This document shows positions 1 to 11,053 of a DNA stretch of 64,000 bases, one piece after another. How positions within the stretch are numbered: the stretch's first letter is position 1; every line of letters starts with the position of its first letter. The DNA lies in NCBI GenBank assembly GCA_950295325.1, contig OX485805.1, positions 45,034,758 through 45,098,757 on the forward strand, in the 5' to 3' direction. The stretch comes from Polytrichum commune (lineage: Eukaryota; Streptophyta; Polytrichopsida; Polytrichales; Polytrichaceae). Both the position numbers and the translations under genes were made by a program. The notes below the pieces were generated by a model, which had not been told where the DNA came from, did no database searches, and saw nothing but the letters and a program-made list of their open reading frames with translations.

Positions 1-1165
1 TGCGTATGTTTGAATGAGAGGTTTTAAAGGAGTTCCTTGTTGGAGTAAGGAACCTCGTAGCCCTTGACGAGCTCCATTTCGAGACATGTCCGGCATTGAA
101 AAGGATCCCGGGCCGGAAATCTTTGGCAACTTGATAAAACTGAAAATATTGTGCATGTATGAATGCGAGGCTTTGGAGGAGTTACTTGTTGGAGTTAGCA
201 ACCTCGTAGCCTTGGAGGAGCTCCATTTCTAGACATTTTGCGCATTGAAAAGGATCCCGGAAAGCTTTGGCAACTTGATAAAACTGAAAATGTTGTGCAG
301 GTCTGAATGTGAGGCTTTAGAGGAGTTGCGTGTTGGAGTAAGCAACCTTGTGGCCTTGGAGGAGCTCCATTTCCAAACGTATCAGGCATTGAAAACGATC
401 CCTGAAAGCTTTGGGAACTTGACAAGATTGAAAATGTTGTGCATGTTTGAATGGGAGGCTTTGGAGGAGTTTCTTGTCGGAGTAAGCAACCTCATAGCGT
501 TGGAGGAACTCCAATTGCAGACATGTCCGGCATTGAAAAGGATTCCGGAAAGCTTTGGCAACTTGACGAAATTCGAAATACTGCGCATGTTTGAATGTGA
601 GGCTTTGGAGGAGATCCCTGTTGGAGTAAGCAACCTCATAGCCCTTGAGGAACTCCATTTCAAGACATGTCCGGCATTGAAAAGGATTCCGGAAAGCTTT
701 GGAAACTTGAGGAAACTGAAAATACTGCGCATGTATGAATGTGAGGCTTTGGAGGAGTTTCCTGTTGGAGTAAGCAACCTCGTAGCCCTGAAGGAGCTCC
801 ATTTTGCAGCATGTATGGCATTGAAAACGGTCCTCGAAAGCTTTGGGAACTTGACAAGACTGAAAATGTTGTACATGTCTGAATGTGAGGCTTTGGAGGA
901 GTTCCCTGTTGGAGTAGGTAACCTCGTAGCCCTGGAGGAGCTCAATTTCGCGGCATGTCGGGCATGAGAAATTGTTCCGGAGAGCTTTGACAACTTGACG
1001 AAACTAAAAATACTGCACATGTTTGAGGCTTTGGAGGAGTTCCTTGTTGGAGTAAGCAACCTCATAGCCTTGGAGGAGATCAATTACATGATATGTCGGG
1101 CATTGAAAACGATCCCGAAAGGCTTTGTCAACTTGACGAAATTGAAAATATTAAAATAGAATCAT
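1..1165 (+). pseudogene. LRR-array fragment of a second NLR paralogue, broken
   Basis: This is a run of about eight 144-bp units, each coding for two 24-residue leucine-rich repeats of the type IPESFGNL..LK.L.M.ECEALEE. They are the same unit family as the LRR exon at 45320-47806 and lie in the same orientation, so this looks like the 3' end of a paralogous resistance gene whose kinase and NB-ARC parts lie left of the window. The longest open stretch is 245-967. It is broken: an indel near 108, an in-frame TAG at 230-232, and a one-base deletion near 966 (cgggcatgag where other units read cgggcattgaa) that shifts the frame and ends the reading frame. Recognisable repeat DNA continues out of frame to about 1150. 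A CACTA transposon starts 35 bp further on. It could still be the functional 3' end of a gene up to the stop at 967, but the TAG at 230 argues against that. Confidence 0.8.
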
Positions 1166-1200
1166 GTAGGCTTAGATAACCAATATTTTTGCCCTCCCAA

Positions 1201-1229
1201 CACTACAACAGATTGGGTATTTTGTGACT
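1201..1229 (+). repeat. Left TIR of CACTA element
   Basis: Starts CACTACAACA; 29-bp perfect inverted match to 8373-8401. It is preceded by the target duplication CAA. Confidence 0.92.
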
Positions 1230-2019
1230 GCAATTTATGACTGCCTTAAGTCATAAAATCCCAAAATATGACTGATGAGGCTCCGGATGAGGATGACGCG
1301 CGCGGTGACTGGGTCTAGTCATTACCGACGAGTCGCTTCGGACATGAGTCATATGAATATATACGGTTGTGGGGCCGTATAAAAGGACAGATTCTACGAT
1401 CCCCACAGCACGTGGGGCATACCTTGACTAGCCTTGGAGTCTGTGCCCTTTTTTGACCTGCCCGAGCAGAAAAAATACCTATCCGACGTGGCATGTGACT
1501 CTATGTAGTCATATTTTTTGTTGACGTGTAATATGACTTGCATGTGTCATAATTTTGCCAACGTGGCAGGCCACGTGGAATGTGACTGCTAGTTTTTTGA
1601 CTGCTTGTAGTCATGTTTTTTGGGGCGTTAGTAACATTTTCTACGGGGATGACATTATTATATGACATCCTATAGTCATATTCTTAGTAATATGTGATGC
1701 ATAATGTGACATGATGGAGTGATATTCGCGTAGATGGAGAGTGCTATTGCGTAGTTCTTTGAGCGTTGTTGTAATTGTATTGAGTTATATTCGTATTACT
1801 TGCAATTCTGAATGTCAGTCATATTTCTGGGCACATTCCAAGTAATGACGACACATTCAAGTCATGCGCTATATGACTGAGCCAAAAAAGAAATTGAGCA
1901 CACAAATTGAGCAGATAAATATAAATAACTTGAATGACATTATGTAGTCTATGTCTCTAAGCATATCTAAATGTGTTCATATATCCCACATTTTTTCTAA
2001 ATGCATAAACTACCGAATT

Positions 2020-5000
2020 CTAAGTGGCTTGTTGAGGTTCCGGCGGGATAGCCTTCAGTGCTTCCAATGGCCACTTGGTGATGGACTTCATTGCATCGCC
2101 CAAATGCAGCATCGGAGGATCATCGTCGTTGTTGCCCTCGTACAACAACACGGATTCTGCTTCCGGCTCGATTGGGGACACGCAAACTGATACGTTGCCC
2201 TCCTCAATGAGCCGCCCGTGGAGTGAGCCTCTTGCAAGGCTCACGATGATGCCTTGCGCCACTACATTCGCCTTGGCCTTGTTCTCCTCGTCCAAGTCAA
2301 ACAATTTGACATTGGACCCCGTGACCAACGGCAAGGATGCGTCCTCCACCAACGCATTAGCCGTCTCCGACAATACGGGAGTGACCTCCTCTGCATGCAC
2401 CTACAAGAGAAAACGTAATTGTCAACAAAAAAAAATCCGCGTGGAGTTACAACTGCTTCAATATTCAATATATGACCTCACAGTAGGCTATGATTGCATA
2501 ATATGACAGGATATACTCATAGAACGCATCATAGTCATCATATATGACAACAATGAGTAATATAATTACGACCTATGACTGACCATAGTCATATGACTGC
2601 ACATAGTCATACTTTCTATGACTGGTCATAGTCATATGACTGAACATAGTCATATTTCCTATGACTGACCATAGTCATATGACTGGACAGAGTCATATTG
2701 TATGACTACAATAAGTAACATATTCGCCTAGGGTCCTCATGTTACTTCGTGGAGTGACATACCTATGCGGACATATGTTATCAGCATTTTCTCTGTCTGC
2801 GATTGGTGTGAGAACCAAATAGAAATAAAAAATATCCAAGAGCAGCTAACCTGTGTCGATGAACCTACCATATTCGCTAGTATAGACGCTAGATGGACCT
2901 CCTTGGTCATATACGCCAAGCAATATTCAATGTCGGATTGCTTGCGGGCCAATGCTTCGAATGGCCCGCAGATTTTGCGGAGGAAGTCATCGTTGGAATT
3001 TAGGGGATCCCATTGCCGAAAGTTTAGGACATTTGAGGGGGAAACGCGCCATCGCCGTTGCATCACAATCGAATTGGAGACATCGTGTTGCGCCGTGGGT
3101 GGGGTCCGGAATCATACTAAATAGATTGCGGAGGTCTTTTATTGGGTTTTGGAGGGGGTAGGACCTTCCTTACAAAAAACTCCACTGAGCTGTCGTTCCC
3201 GCTGCAAGAAACGCAGCTACAACCTCTAGTACGGTCTGCTCTACGGGGGACCATATTCCGACATCAGAATTAGAGCACAACATCGACAAGAACTTGTCGC
3301 AGTCGGTTTTTATTTTTATTTTTACATTCATGTCCTTAGCGTGGTGGATCACTAGATCCGGGCCCCACTCTCTTCTACCGTGCAGAGGTCTGATATTGCA
3401 AAAAAATCCTACGACATTCAACACTATAATTTTCCTACGCCCGGAGTTCGACACTCTTACCGAGGGAACCTTCGCGGCTAACGGCTGGATCTTCGGAGCA
3501 TTGGCAGCCTTCTCCTTCTTCTTTTGTGGACTGCCTCCTTTATGTGCCCGTTTCCCGCCCTCTTCGCCGCAGACTCTTCATGCTCCTCGTCCTCCTTCAA
3601 TTCCACGGGTTGTTCCTAACTCGCTCTAGACGTCATAACCTGGAGCACTACGACCCAGTAACACTCTAGCGTTAGATTATGACTCGGCCCTGTCATATAT
3701 GACTGCTTGTGATAACCTCATGTCATGTTATATGACTGCCTATAGTCATATTATGTGACATAGTCATATGACTGTCCAATGTTGAGGCCAAATCTAAGAC
3801 ATGAAACTTGCACGTAAGTATAACTACCCGACAAGTATGATGAGCATATGGTAGGAAGGCCAACCTCTTTCTGTCGAGCCACTGCGCGCCGGGTAGGCCG
3901 TGCATCGCGTTCCGCCAATAGCTTCTCCGCTTCGCCCTTCCTCTTCTTGGCTATGGGTTTCTTCTTTCGAATGTTGGGTTGGCTACCCATATCTGCTAGG
4001 GTGTTATGCAGGGGCTCCGATGCAGCAGTCGACCCAATATGTCCGGATTCCGCCGACTTCCCAGTTGCCTACATGTTCTAATGATCCACATGAGGCGTGT
4101 ATTAGTGAACGATCTTTCTACATGACATTCAACATTGTTGAAACAAAGGTGTTCCAAACATGTACTCGAAACGAGTACCAGAGGGTATACAGACGCAATC
4201 TTTTCGGCGGTTACTTGGATCACGTCGACTCCCACTTCCGCCGTAGCTGGCGGTTGCAAGGGCTCCGTCGTTCGCTTCTGCACCTCCTGCAGCAATTGCT
4301 TCACCATAACCTTCACATCCTCCAACTCCCCCTTCATGCTATCCTGGAAGTCGTGCAGCTCGCTCCGCGTAACTGCGAGGTCTCTATCTCCCGCTCTTGC
4401 ATTTGGGAGTGGCCCTCTGGACGACAACGACCGGCCCCGTCCTAATTTCCCGGGTGTCGCAAGCTCGGTTTCCACCTCCAGCTGCGTCGGGGGCCGCTCT
4501 AAATCTGCGGCCTGTAAAAGGAGCAACTATGGATCCATGAAAAATGCGTAAACATACCAAAACCAACCAATATATGATTGTGAAGTTTAGTGTATTCATA
4601 TGACTCAGAATATGACTAGGTGAAGTCATATGACTCATGATATGACTATGTAAAGTCATATAATTAATTATCTGACTGTAGGTTGTTACATATTCATTCA
4701 TGAATGTCTTGCATACAAAATTACTTACAAGTCTAGAGCGCACCTCCCCCTCGGACCTTTCGGAATAGAACAAGGTCTGCACGGTCAGACGTGCGGCTTT
4801 CATGCGCGTGGCCTCCGCAATTTTATCCGTCCGGGCAATTAACCGCTTGAAGTTGTCCACGTGCGCTTTCTTCACGTACGGCACGCCACAGCTGCTCTTA
4901 AAAACACACGCAAGCTCATTCGAAGTCATTTTCAAAACCGGCAATGAAATTGCCGGGAAACTAGCAATTGTACGAAATACTTCCACTTGCATGCCATCAG

Positions 5001-5088
5001 GCAGATTAACTATTTTTTTTATCAAATTGACTAGTACATTGTTCATTTCGGCAGAAATGGAGGAAGTCGCGGGAACCACATTGTTCAA
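2020..5088 (-). CDS. CACTA-borne accessory protein gene, multi-exon
   Basis: Exons read right to left. Exon 1, 5088-4729, starts at an ATG and ends at a good donor GTAAGT; it has no recognisable domain. Exon 2, 4511-4191, follows the acceptor TTTTACAG; its middle (SELHDFQDSMKGELEDVK and on) looks coiled-coil. Exon 3 runs from 4068 to about 3860 and is very basic (KKKPIAKKRKGEAEK), probably a nuclear localisation signal. A lysine-rich stretch lies between about 3610 and 3170, with one apparent frameshift, then an exon ending at 2851. The last exon is 2400-2020. The introns I could define are phase 0. The last exon (DLDEENKAKANVVAQGIIV, then HGRLIEEGNVSV, then a KWPLEAL-like end) resembles the C-terminal domain of plant transposon-associated proteins, which I believe is Pfam DUF8039. 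By analogy with En/Spm TNPA it may bind the subterminal repeats; that is inference. Exon boundaries between 3900 and 3050 are unresolved, and this copy may be mildly broken. Confidence 0.6.
2560..2712. repeat. Array of TATGACT/AGTCATA inverted motifs inside an intron
   Basis: The presumed last intron of the CACTA gene holds about eight alternating copies of the form TATGACTGnnCATAGTCA. These are the same heptamers that crowd the element's ends. Alternating orientation makes the whole stretch able to fold. Smaller clusters of the same motif lie in the other introns (around 3660-3780, 4600-4680) and at 5120-5330. Confidence 0.8.
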
Positions 5089-5319
5089 TACGAACAGGAG
5101 TTAATAGACGGACATTACATCTCACAAAATTATGACTCCAACGAGTGGCAATGCTGAAACATGACTTAAATGAGTCACAATGTCTCCACATTTGTATGAC
5201 TCCAAGGAGTCATAATCATATGAATGTAACTGGAGTGCGTCATAATGACTCTAAACTATGACTACAAGGAGTCATAATATTTTGAACTTGACAATAACTT
5301 GAGGGAGTCACACTGCTTA

Positions 5320-7140
5320 AGACATGACTCACACATATATAAATATGTACACACATTTTCATTCACACTCTCTCTCACACACACACATACACACACCTTT
5401 GTCAATGGATTTGGTGAAGATATTGGGTTACACACTCCAAGTTCCTAACTTTTGTATAATCTCTTATACCCACATTAACAGTCTTATTCTTACACTCACA
5501 CATATATTCTCACTCACATACACATTCTTACTTATATTCATATACATATTCTCATTCACACTCTCTCACATACACACATATTTTCAACACACACACACAC
5601 ATATTTATCAATGGTTTTGGTAAAGACATTAGGTCACACACACACACATTTTCATTCATACAAATATACACACATACCTTTGTCAATGCATTTATGAAGA
5701 CATTAGGTTACACATTCCAAACCCTAACATTTGGAGTATTTCTCATATCCACACTAACACTCTTATCATTACATTCACACACACACACACACACACATTT
5801 TCATTCATACAAATATACACATATACCTTTGTCAATGCATTTAGTGAAGACATTAGGTTACATATTCCAAACCCTAACATTTGAATTATTTCTCATGTCC
5901 ACACTAACACTCTTATCATTACACTCACATATATATTCACACACACACACAAACCCTAACCTTTGGATTATTTTTCATATCCACACTAACAATCTTATCA
6001 TTATACTTACATATATATTCACACACACACACACATTTTTATCCATACAAATATACACATACCTTTGTCAATGCATTTGGTAAAGACATTAGGTTACACA
6101 TTCCAAACCCTAACCTTTGGATTATTTCTCATATCTACACTAACACTCTTATCATTACACTTACAAACACACACACACACACACACACACTCTTATCATT
6201 ACACTCACAAACACACACACACACACACATACCTTTGTCAATGCATTTGGTGAAGACTTTAGGTTACACATTCCAAACCCTAACCTTTGGATTATTTCTC
6301 ATGTCCATACTAACACTCTTATCATTACACTCACACATATATTCACACACACACACATACACACATTTCCATTCATAAAAATATATAAACATACCTTTGT
6401 CATTGGATTTGGTGAAGACATGGGGTTGCATACTCCAAGTTCCTCGCTTTTGATTTATCTCTTATATCTATACTAGCACTCTCATACTCATACACACATT
6501 TATGGTAAACCCTAATATTGCAAATATTGGGTTCCATACTCTAAGTTCCTCACTTTTGGCTTGTCTCTCATATCCATACTTACACTTTCATTCTCACACT
6601 CACAACTATATTCTCACTCCTACCCACATACACATTCTTACTCACATTCTTACACTAACACACACATTGTCACATATTCTCACTCACACTCACAAATACA
6701 TTCTCACTCCTACCCACATACACATTCTTACTCACATTCTTACACTAACACACACATTGTCACATATTCTCACTCACACTCACAAATACATTCTCACTCC
6801 TACCCACATACACATTCTTACTCACATTCTTACACTAACACACACATTGTCACATATTCTCACTCACACTCTCATACTCACACACATACATTGTCATTCA
6901 CACTCTCAAACACATTCTCATTCATACTTTCACATACTCCCTCACACTCACACTCACACACACTCACACTCATACACACTCACACTCACACACACTCACA
7001 CTCACACTCACACACACTCACACTCACACTCACACACACTCACACTCACACTCACACACACTCACACTTACACTCACACTCACACACACTCACACTCACA
7101 TATACATCCTCACTCTCACATTCAAACACTTATATAAAAC
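5320..7140. repeat. CA-rich minisatellite inside the CACTA element
   Basis: About 1.8 kb of CACA/TCACAC-rich DNA. From 5396 to about 6450 a longer unit of 150-235 bp recurs six or seven times; each unit contains a cctttgtcaatg...ttggtgaagaca block, a ccaaaccctaac block and a microsatellite tract of variable length. From 6900 to 7110 it degenerates to (CACACT)n. Open frames here code only for S/H/T-rich low-complexity peptide and are not genes. Confidence 0.85.
6611..6870. repeat. 90-bp tandem repeat, 2.9 near-perfect copies
   Basis: The block ttctcactcctaccc starts at 6611, 6701 and 6791, an exact 90-bp period, with nearly identical sequence between. It is the most homogeneous, hence youngest, part of the minisatellite. 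Confidence 0.9.
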
Positions 7141-7147
7141 CCTAAAA

Positions 7148-7700
7148 CTATTGATATATTGTGTGAACACAAATTTGCGAATTTTTTAGATTTTTTCGGA
7201 ATTTTCGGACATTCGTTATAAAAAAATTTGGGAAGGGGGGATCAATATATTTTTTAAAGTGGCATCTCGGATCCGAGATGCTACTTTCAAAATAATAATC
7301 GATCCCCCCTGCCCATAAGGTTTCATAACCAATTTTTAAAAATCCATAATTATTGAGCTAATGTGGGAGGACAAATTTTGTGGAATTGTTTTGAACAAAC
7401 TATGAAACTTTCCGGGCAAGGGAGATCATTTGTCCTTTTGAAAGGGGCATCTCGGATCCGAGATGCCACATTAAAAAAAAAAACATCTACCTCCCATAAA
7501 CATTTACAAACAATTCGAAGAAATTTCAAAAAAATCACACAATCCGAAACTATTGATATATTGTATGAACACAATTTTTGGAATTTTTTGCGAATTGTTT
7601 ATATATTTTTGGAATTTTTGGGCATTAGTTATGAAACTTTCTGGGAAGGGGGAACAATATATTTTTTAAAGTGGCATCTCGGATCGCCAGTGGAAGTGTG
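7148..7700. repeat. About 200-bp tandem repeat carrying a 20-bp palindrome
   Basis: Three diverged units start near 7148, 7345 and 7548 (ttgatatattgtgtgaacac in the outer two). Each ends in a palindrome, GCATCTCGGATCCGAGATGC, perfect at 7263-7282 and 7447-7466 and cut in half at 7675-7686. In the first unit the palindrome extends, with one mismatch, to about 32 bp (AAAGTG...CTACTTT). No coding potential seen. Confidence 0.8.
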
Positions 7701-8372
7701 CAGCTCGTCACTCGACTTAGAGTATTGCGACTCGGACAGTGATTGACTTCCCGTCCGAGCAAGAAGTTGTATAAATGAAACTTAGGTGGGTATATATTTA
7801 AGTTCAATTATATACATGTTCAATTAGTCTCTTGGCAATAGTCAATTTCAAATTTCCTCCCCAATTTTCCCCCTATATTTCCTAAAACATTAATCAATTA
7901 TCAATTCAATAAATAAACATGGGCCATTCCCAATTTTCATTGCCGTTCATACTATAACACACAAAGTACTTAGTTTTGACCAAAATTTGTCATTATTAAA
8001 TAAATACTCCAAACCATAATACTAGATAATGAGTCATGGGGCAAAAACACAAGCGGCCTGTCTAGGGCAGCCTGAATTTTCAAGGGCTGCCCAAAAAAAG
8101 GAAAAAAATGGTCCTCGTCAGAATGTGACTAAAGAATATGACTCACAGAAAAATGTGACTGCCACATATGACTAGGCGTCCACCAGACACGTTCCCCGTC
8201 GTTCCCTATAAAAGCACCCGTCGTTCCCATACGCCGTATATAGTACATTTGCCGAATACGACAGTCAAATATGACTGCGAGTCATATTTTTGAATTTCGT
8301 ACCCCCCAAGGGTCGAGGCCTGGCAAAATGTGACTGCATGTAGTCACCAGTCATCCCCAGTCATATTTCCCT

Positions 8373-8401
8373 AGTCACAAAATACCCAATCTGTTGTAGT
8401 G
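8373..8401 (-). repeat. Right TIR of CACTA element
   Basis: Ends TGTTGTAGTG, the exact reverse complement of the left end over 29 bp. It is followed by the target duplication CAA. Confidence 0.92.
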
Positions 8402-8404
8402 CAA

Positions 8405-10313
8405 GGTATTGATCACTTCCAAATGTGATGAGATAATTTCACCTCCCTCAATGTTGCAAGAAAGGGATCACAACGAACGGGGAGAACTGACAGCTACATT
8501 ATTTTCTCCAATTAGTGTGGGTTACCATTTGGAGACATGTGTCGCTATAATGTTTTTACGTATATTTTCATTTTTCACTAACTAAGTTATGTCATATTTT
8601 TCAGTGTGTATACTAACTACTTATATTATTCATGTAGGAAAGGACATTCTCAACAAAATTTGTAGCAGTGTGTAATTCCAAATCGGAACCCACACCAATT
8701 AATCAAAATAGTGTAGCTACAGATGAATTGCTTAGAGAAATAACTGGTTGAAGTTGAAGGCTTTCTGAAAATTAGCCATCATTTTAGAAATGTGCCTCAA
8801 ATTTGTGAAGGAAAAGTTCAAGGTTACAACATATAAGTGGTATTGGTTGGAAACACAAGTATTTTGACCAATTACGCCCAAAAATCTTCCCACACACATG
8901 TCTCCGGAGTAGATAGTAGCAAGCATGGGATATGGGGTGGAGGGAGCCTTGCAGACCCCCACTGCAAAGGTAGGGTCATGCATGGGTAAGCTAGCAGACC
9001 TTGACTACCCATGCAGGTCCCTTCACGTGGGAGCTAGCACCGGGCCACTCAAGAGCTCGACTAGCGGTGGGGGAGGGTGGGCCTGGCTACACCTCACCAA
9101 CTGCCCATTTATTTTGGGCAAGCCAATTGGATTGGCGTCCATTGGCACCTGTCCACTAGGTAGGCACTATATTTGGAAAGTATGAAGCTAAAAACATATT
9201 CCTAGGAATTTTAAAATGGCTAAATTTAGAGGACATATGCGTATGACTCCACTGGACGGATTTGGTCAATTTTGAGTGGAAGGGTTGATTTCTCATAGTC
9301 AAAGGATGAATCAACTTTTAGGTCCATATTTGGGCCTTCAACTTTGAGGGTGAAGAACCTCATCTAAATTCGCCAAAATAATCCAACTTTTTGGGAGCAA
9401 CTACTTTGACAAGCACATTATACAAATGGCCAAATTGCAAAATTTTGAGAATGTCACCCTTGACCAATATGGCATCAAATGGAAAGTTTGCAAAATATTT
9501 AGGGTTGCCCCACCCATAAAGTGAATTGTTATATGTCATCAAACCTAGCCGATGTGGTATGATTGACTTCAAATTTTCATAGCAAGAATAAAGGGTAGTC
9601 TAGTTCACATTTGTACACTTGTATTTTCTACATCTTTTTCCTACACATCAAAAAATGAAATGTGAAGGCTTAAGCGTGTAGGGATTAAACCAACCACACA
9701 TTATAAGACTCTCCAAATGTGACCAATTCTTAGGTGATATGCACAAGAGCCAAATTATAGTATGGGAAGGTGTTTTTGATTTGTCATTTACAATGCCAAA
9801 GTATAATTTTCACATGTGAGTTGTATGGTTCTAAATGTAAGACTGCCATGGACAAAATTCAAGAATGTACATCAATTAAAACTCAAAATATGAAACACGT
9901 TAGAGTAGTCTCCTTATTTGTCACAAACCATCTAAGTTCACCAATCACTTTAGGCACACCTTTAGACCATCTATCTCTATTTTAGGATAGAATTTTTATT
10001 TTATTTTATTACATACTCCATTAAATTAAAGTAAATTTTCATTTGAATTGTTGAAGTGTTGCTCATAATTTTTTTTGAATATTTTTCTTTTAATGTGTAT
10101 TTATTCATTGGAAAACACATAAGGTGGCCTAGGATTCATGCCATCCATGTAAGGTGGTTTTGTACAAACCTATCCTATGATAGTTTATGTTGATTTATCC
10201 CATCTAATTCATTGGACTAATTTGTGATGCTACTTTGGGGGTGAAACTTGTTAGAAGAAAAATTTAAGCTATAAGGGTTCAACTTACATGAATGACATAA
10301 ACCCTTGGCCATT
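8405..10313. other. AT-rich gene-free DNA with one decayed MITE copy
   Basis: No coding region recognised. About 8714-8895 is a diverged copy of the hAT-like MITE found intact at 34362 and 36067; the shared blocks are aactggttgaagttgaaggc and a cgcccaaaaatct end. The rest shows nothing I can name. Confidence 0.5.
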
Positions 10314-10316
10314 TAA

Positions 10317-10900
10317 GGGGCACTTATATTAGGGCCCATTTCTAGGGCCCATTTCCAAACCCTAGGCATCAACCAATGAGAGTGTTTAGATTGCCCAAAT
10401 GGGCCCTAATATGGGCCCAAGGGCTTTATATTGAGAGTCGGCCCACTTCTCCTAAAGCTTACGTGGTGGGTGACATGGCGGCGTTTTGGAGGGAAAGAAA
10501 TGGGCCGATGCTAAAAAATTGGGTCGAGGGTTTGTGGAGACCCACTTCGCATCTTCGGTCCACTTCACCCAACTTCCATCATATAGTCATTTATGACTTT
10601 ATGACTTTATGACTTTATGGTTTTATGACCTTATGACCTTATGACTTTAGTTCAAGCAAGGGCATAATTCATTTAAGACCAAGTGGGCCGTGGATTGGGC
10701 CTTACAATATAAAGTCCCTAGGCCCATTTGGAAGGCCCACTTTAAAGTAGAATTTCCAATTTGGGCCCTACAAGTGGGCCTATGGACTTTATATTGCAAG
10801 GCCCACTCTACAACCCACTTTGTAAAGTAGGGCTAAAGTTAAGGCCCACTTCAAGTCCAAGTGGTCTCAACTCCAAAGGGGCCCTAATATAAAGTGCCCC
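10317..10900. mobile_element. PIF/Harbinger-like (Tourist-type) MITE, 584 bp
   Basis: Left end GGGGCACTTATATTAGGGCC; the right end is its near-perfect inverse (GGGCCCTAATATAAAGTGCCCC type, one extra base). Flanked on both sides by TAA (10314-10316 and 10901-10903), the trinucleotide duplication of PIF/Harbinger elements. Inside are about 14 copies of TGGGCC/GGCCCA and a short tandem array of ttatgactt (10573-10650). No transposase. Confidence 0.85.
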
Positions 10901-10972
10901 TAAGACATCGATCCTTGGCCATTTAAGACATCATAAAGATCACATGATCATCCCACTATATGTTCCCCAATT

Positions 10973-11053
10973 AAAAGGCCTAGTGATGTGAACTATGTCA
11001 ATACATAAATAGAATACATAAGTATTGACATAGTTCACATCACTAGGCCTTTT
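10973..11053. repeat. Perfect 32-bp inverted repeat with 17-base loop
   Basis: The left arm 10973-11004 (starts AAAAGGCCTAGTGATG) is the exact reverse complement of the right arm 11022-11053. There is no TIR-TSD signature of a known element around it. A transcript would fold into a perfect hairpin. Confidence 0.9.

Larger units (their letters stand above)
1201..8401. mobile_element. Complete CACTA (En/Spm-type) DNA transposon, 7.2 kb
   Basis: The left end begins CACTACAACA and the right end is its reverse complement; 29 bp match perfectly (1201-1229 with 8373-8401). Both flanks carry CAA (1198-1200 and 8402-8404), the 3-bp target duplication expected of CACTA elements. The subterminal 300-500 bp on both sides are dense in TATGACT/AGTCATA, as expected for CACTA subterminal transposase-binding repeats. 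Inside are one multi-exon gene on the minus strand (about 2020-5088), a CA-rich minisatellite (5320-7140) and a palindrome-bearing tandem repeat (7150-7700). I found no recognisable CACTA transposase (tnp2 type), so this copy is probably non-autonomous. It inserted just downstream of the LRR fragment. Perfect TIRs and TSD suggest a fairly recent insertion. Confidence 0.9.

Noticed and set aside
6502-7145. Long plus-strand frames of S/H/T-rich peptide
   Set aside because: Pure translation of CA-rich minisatellite.
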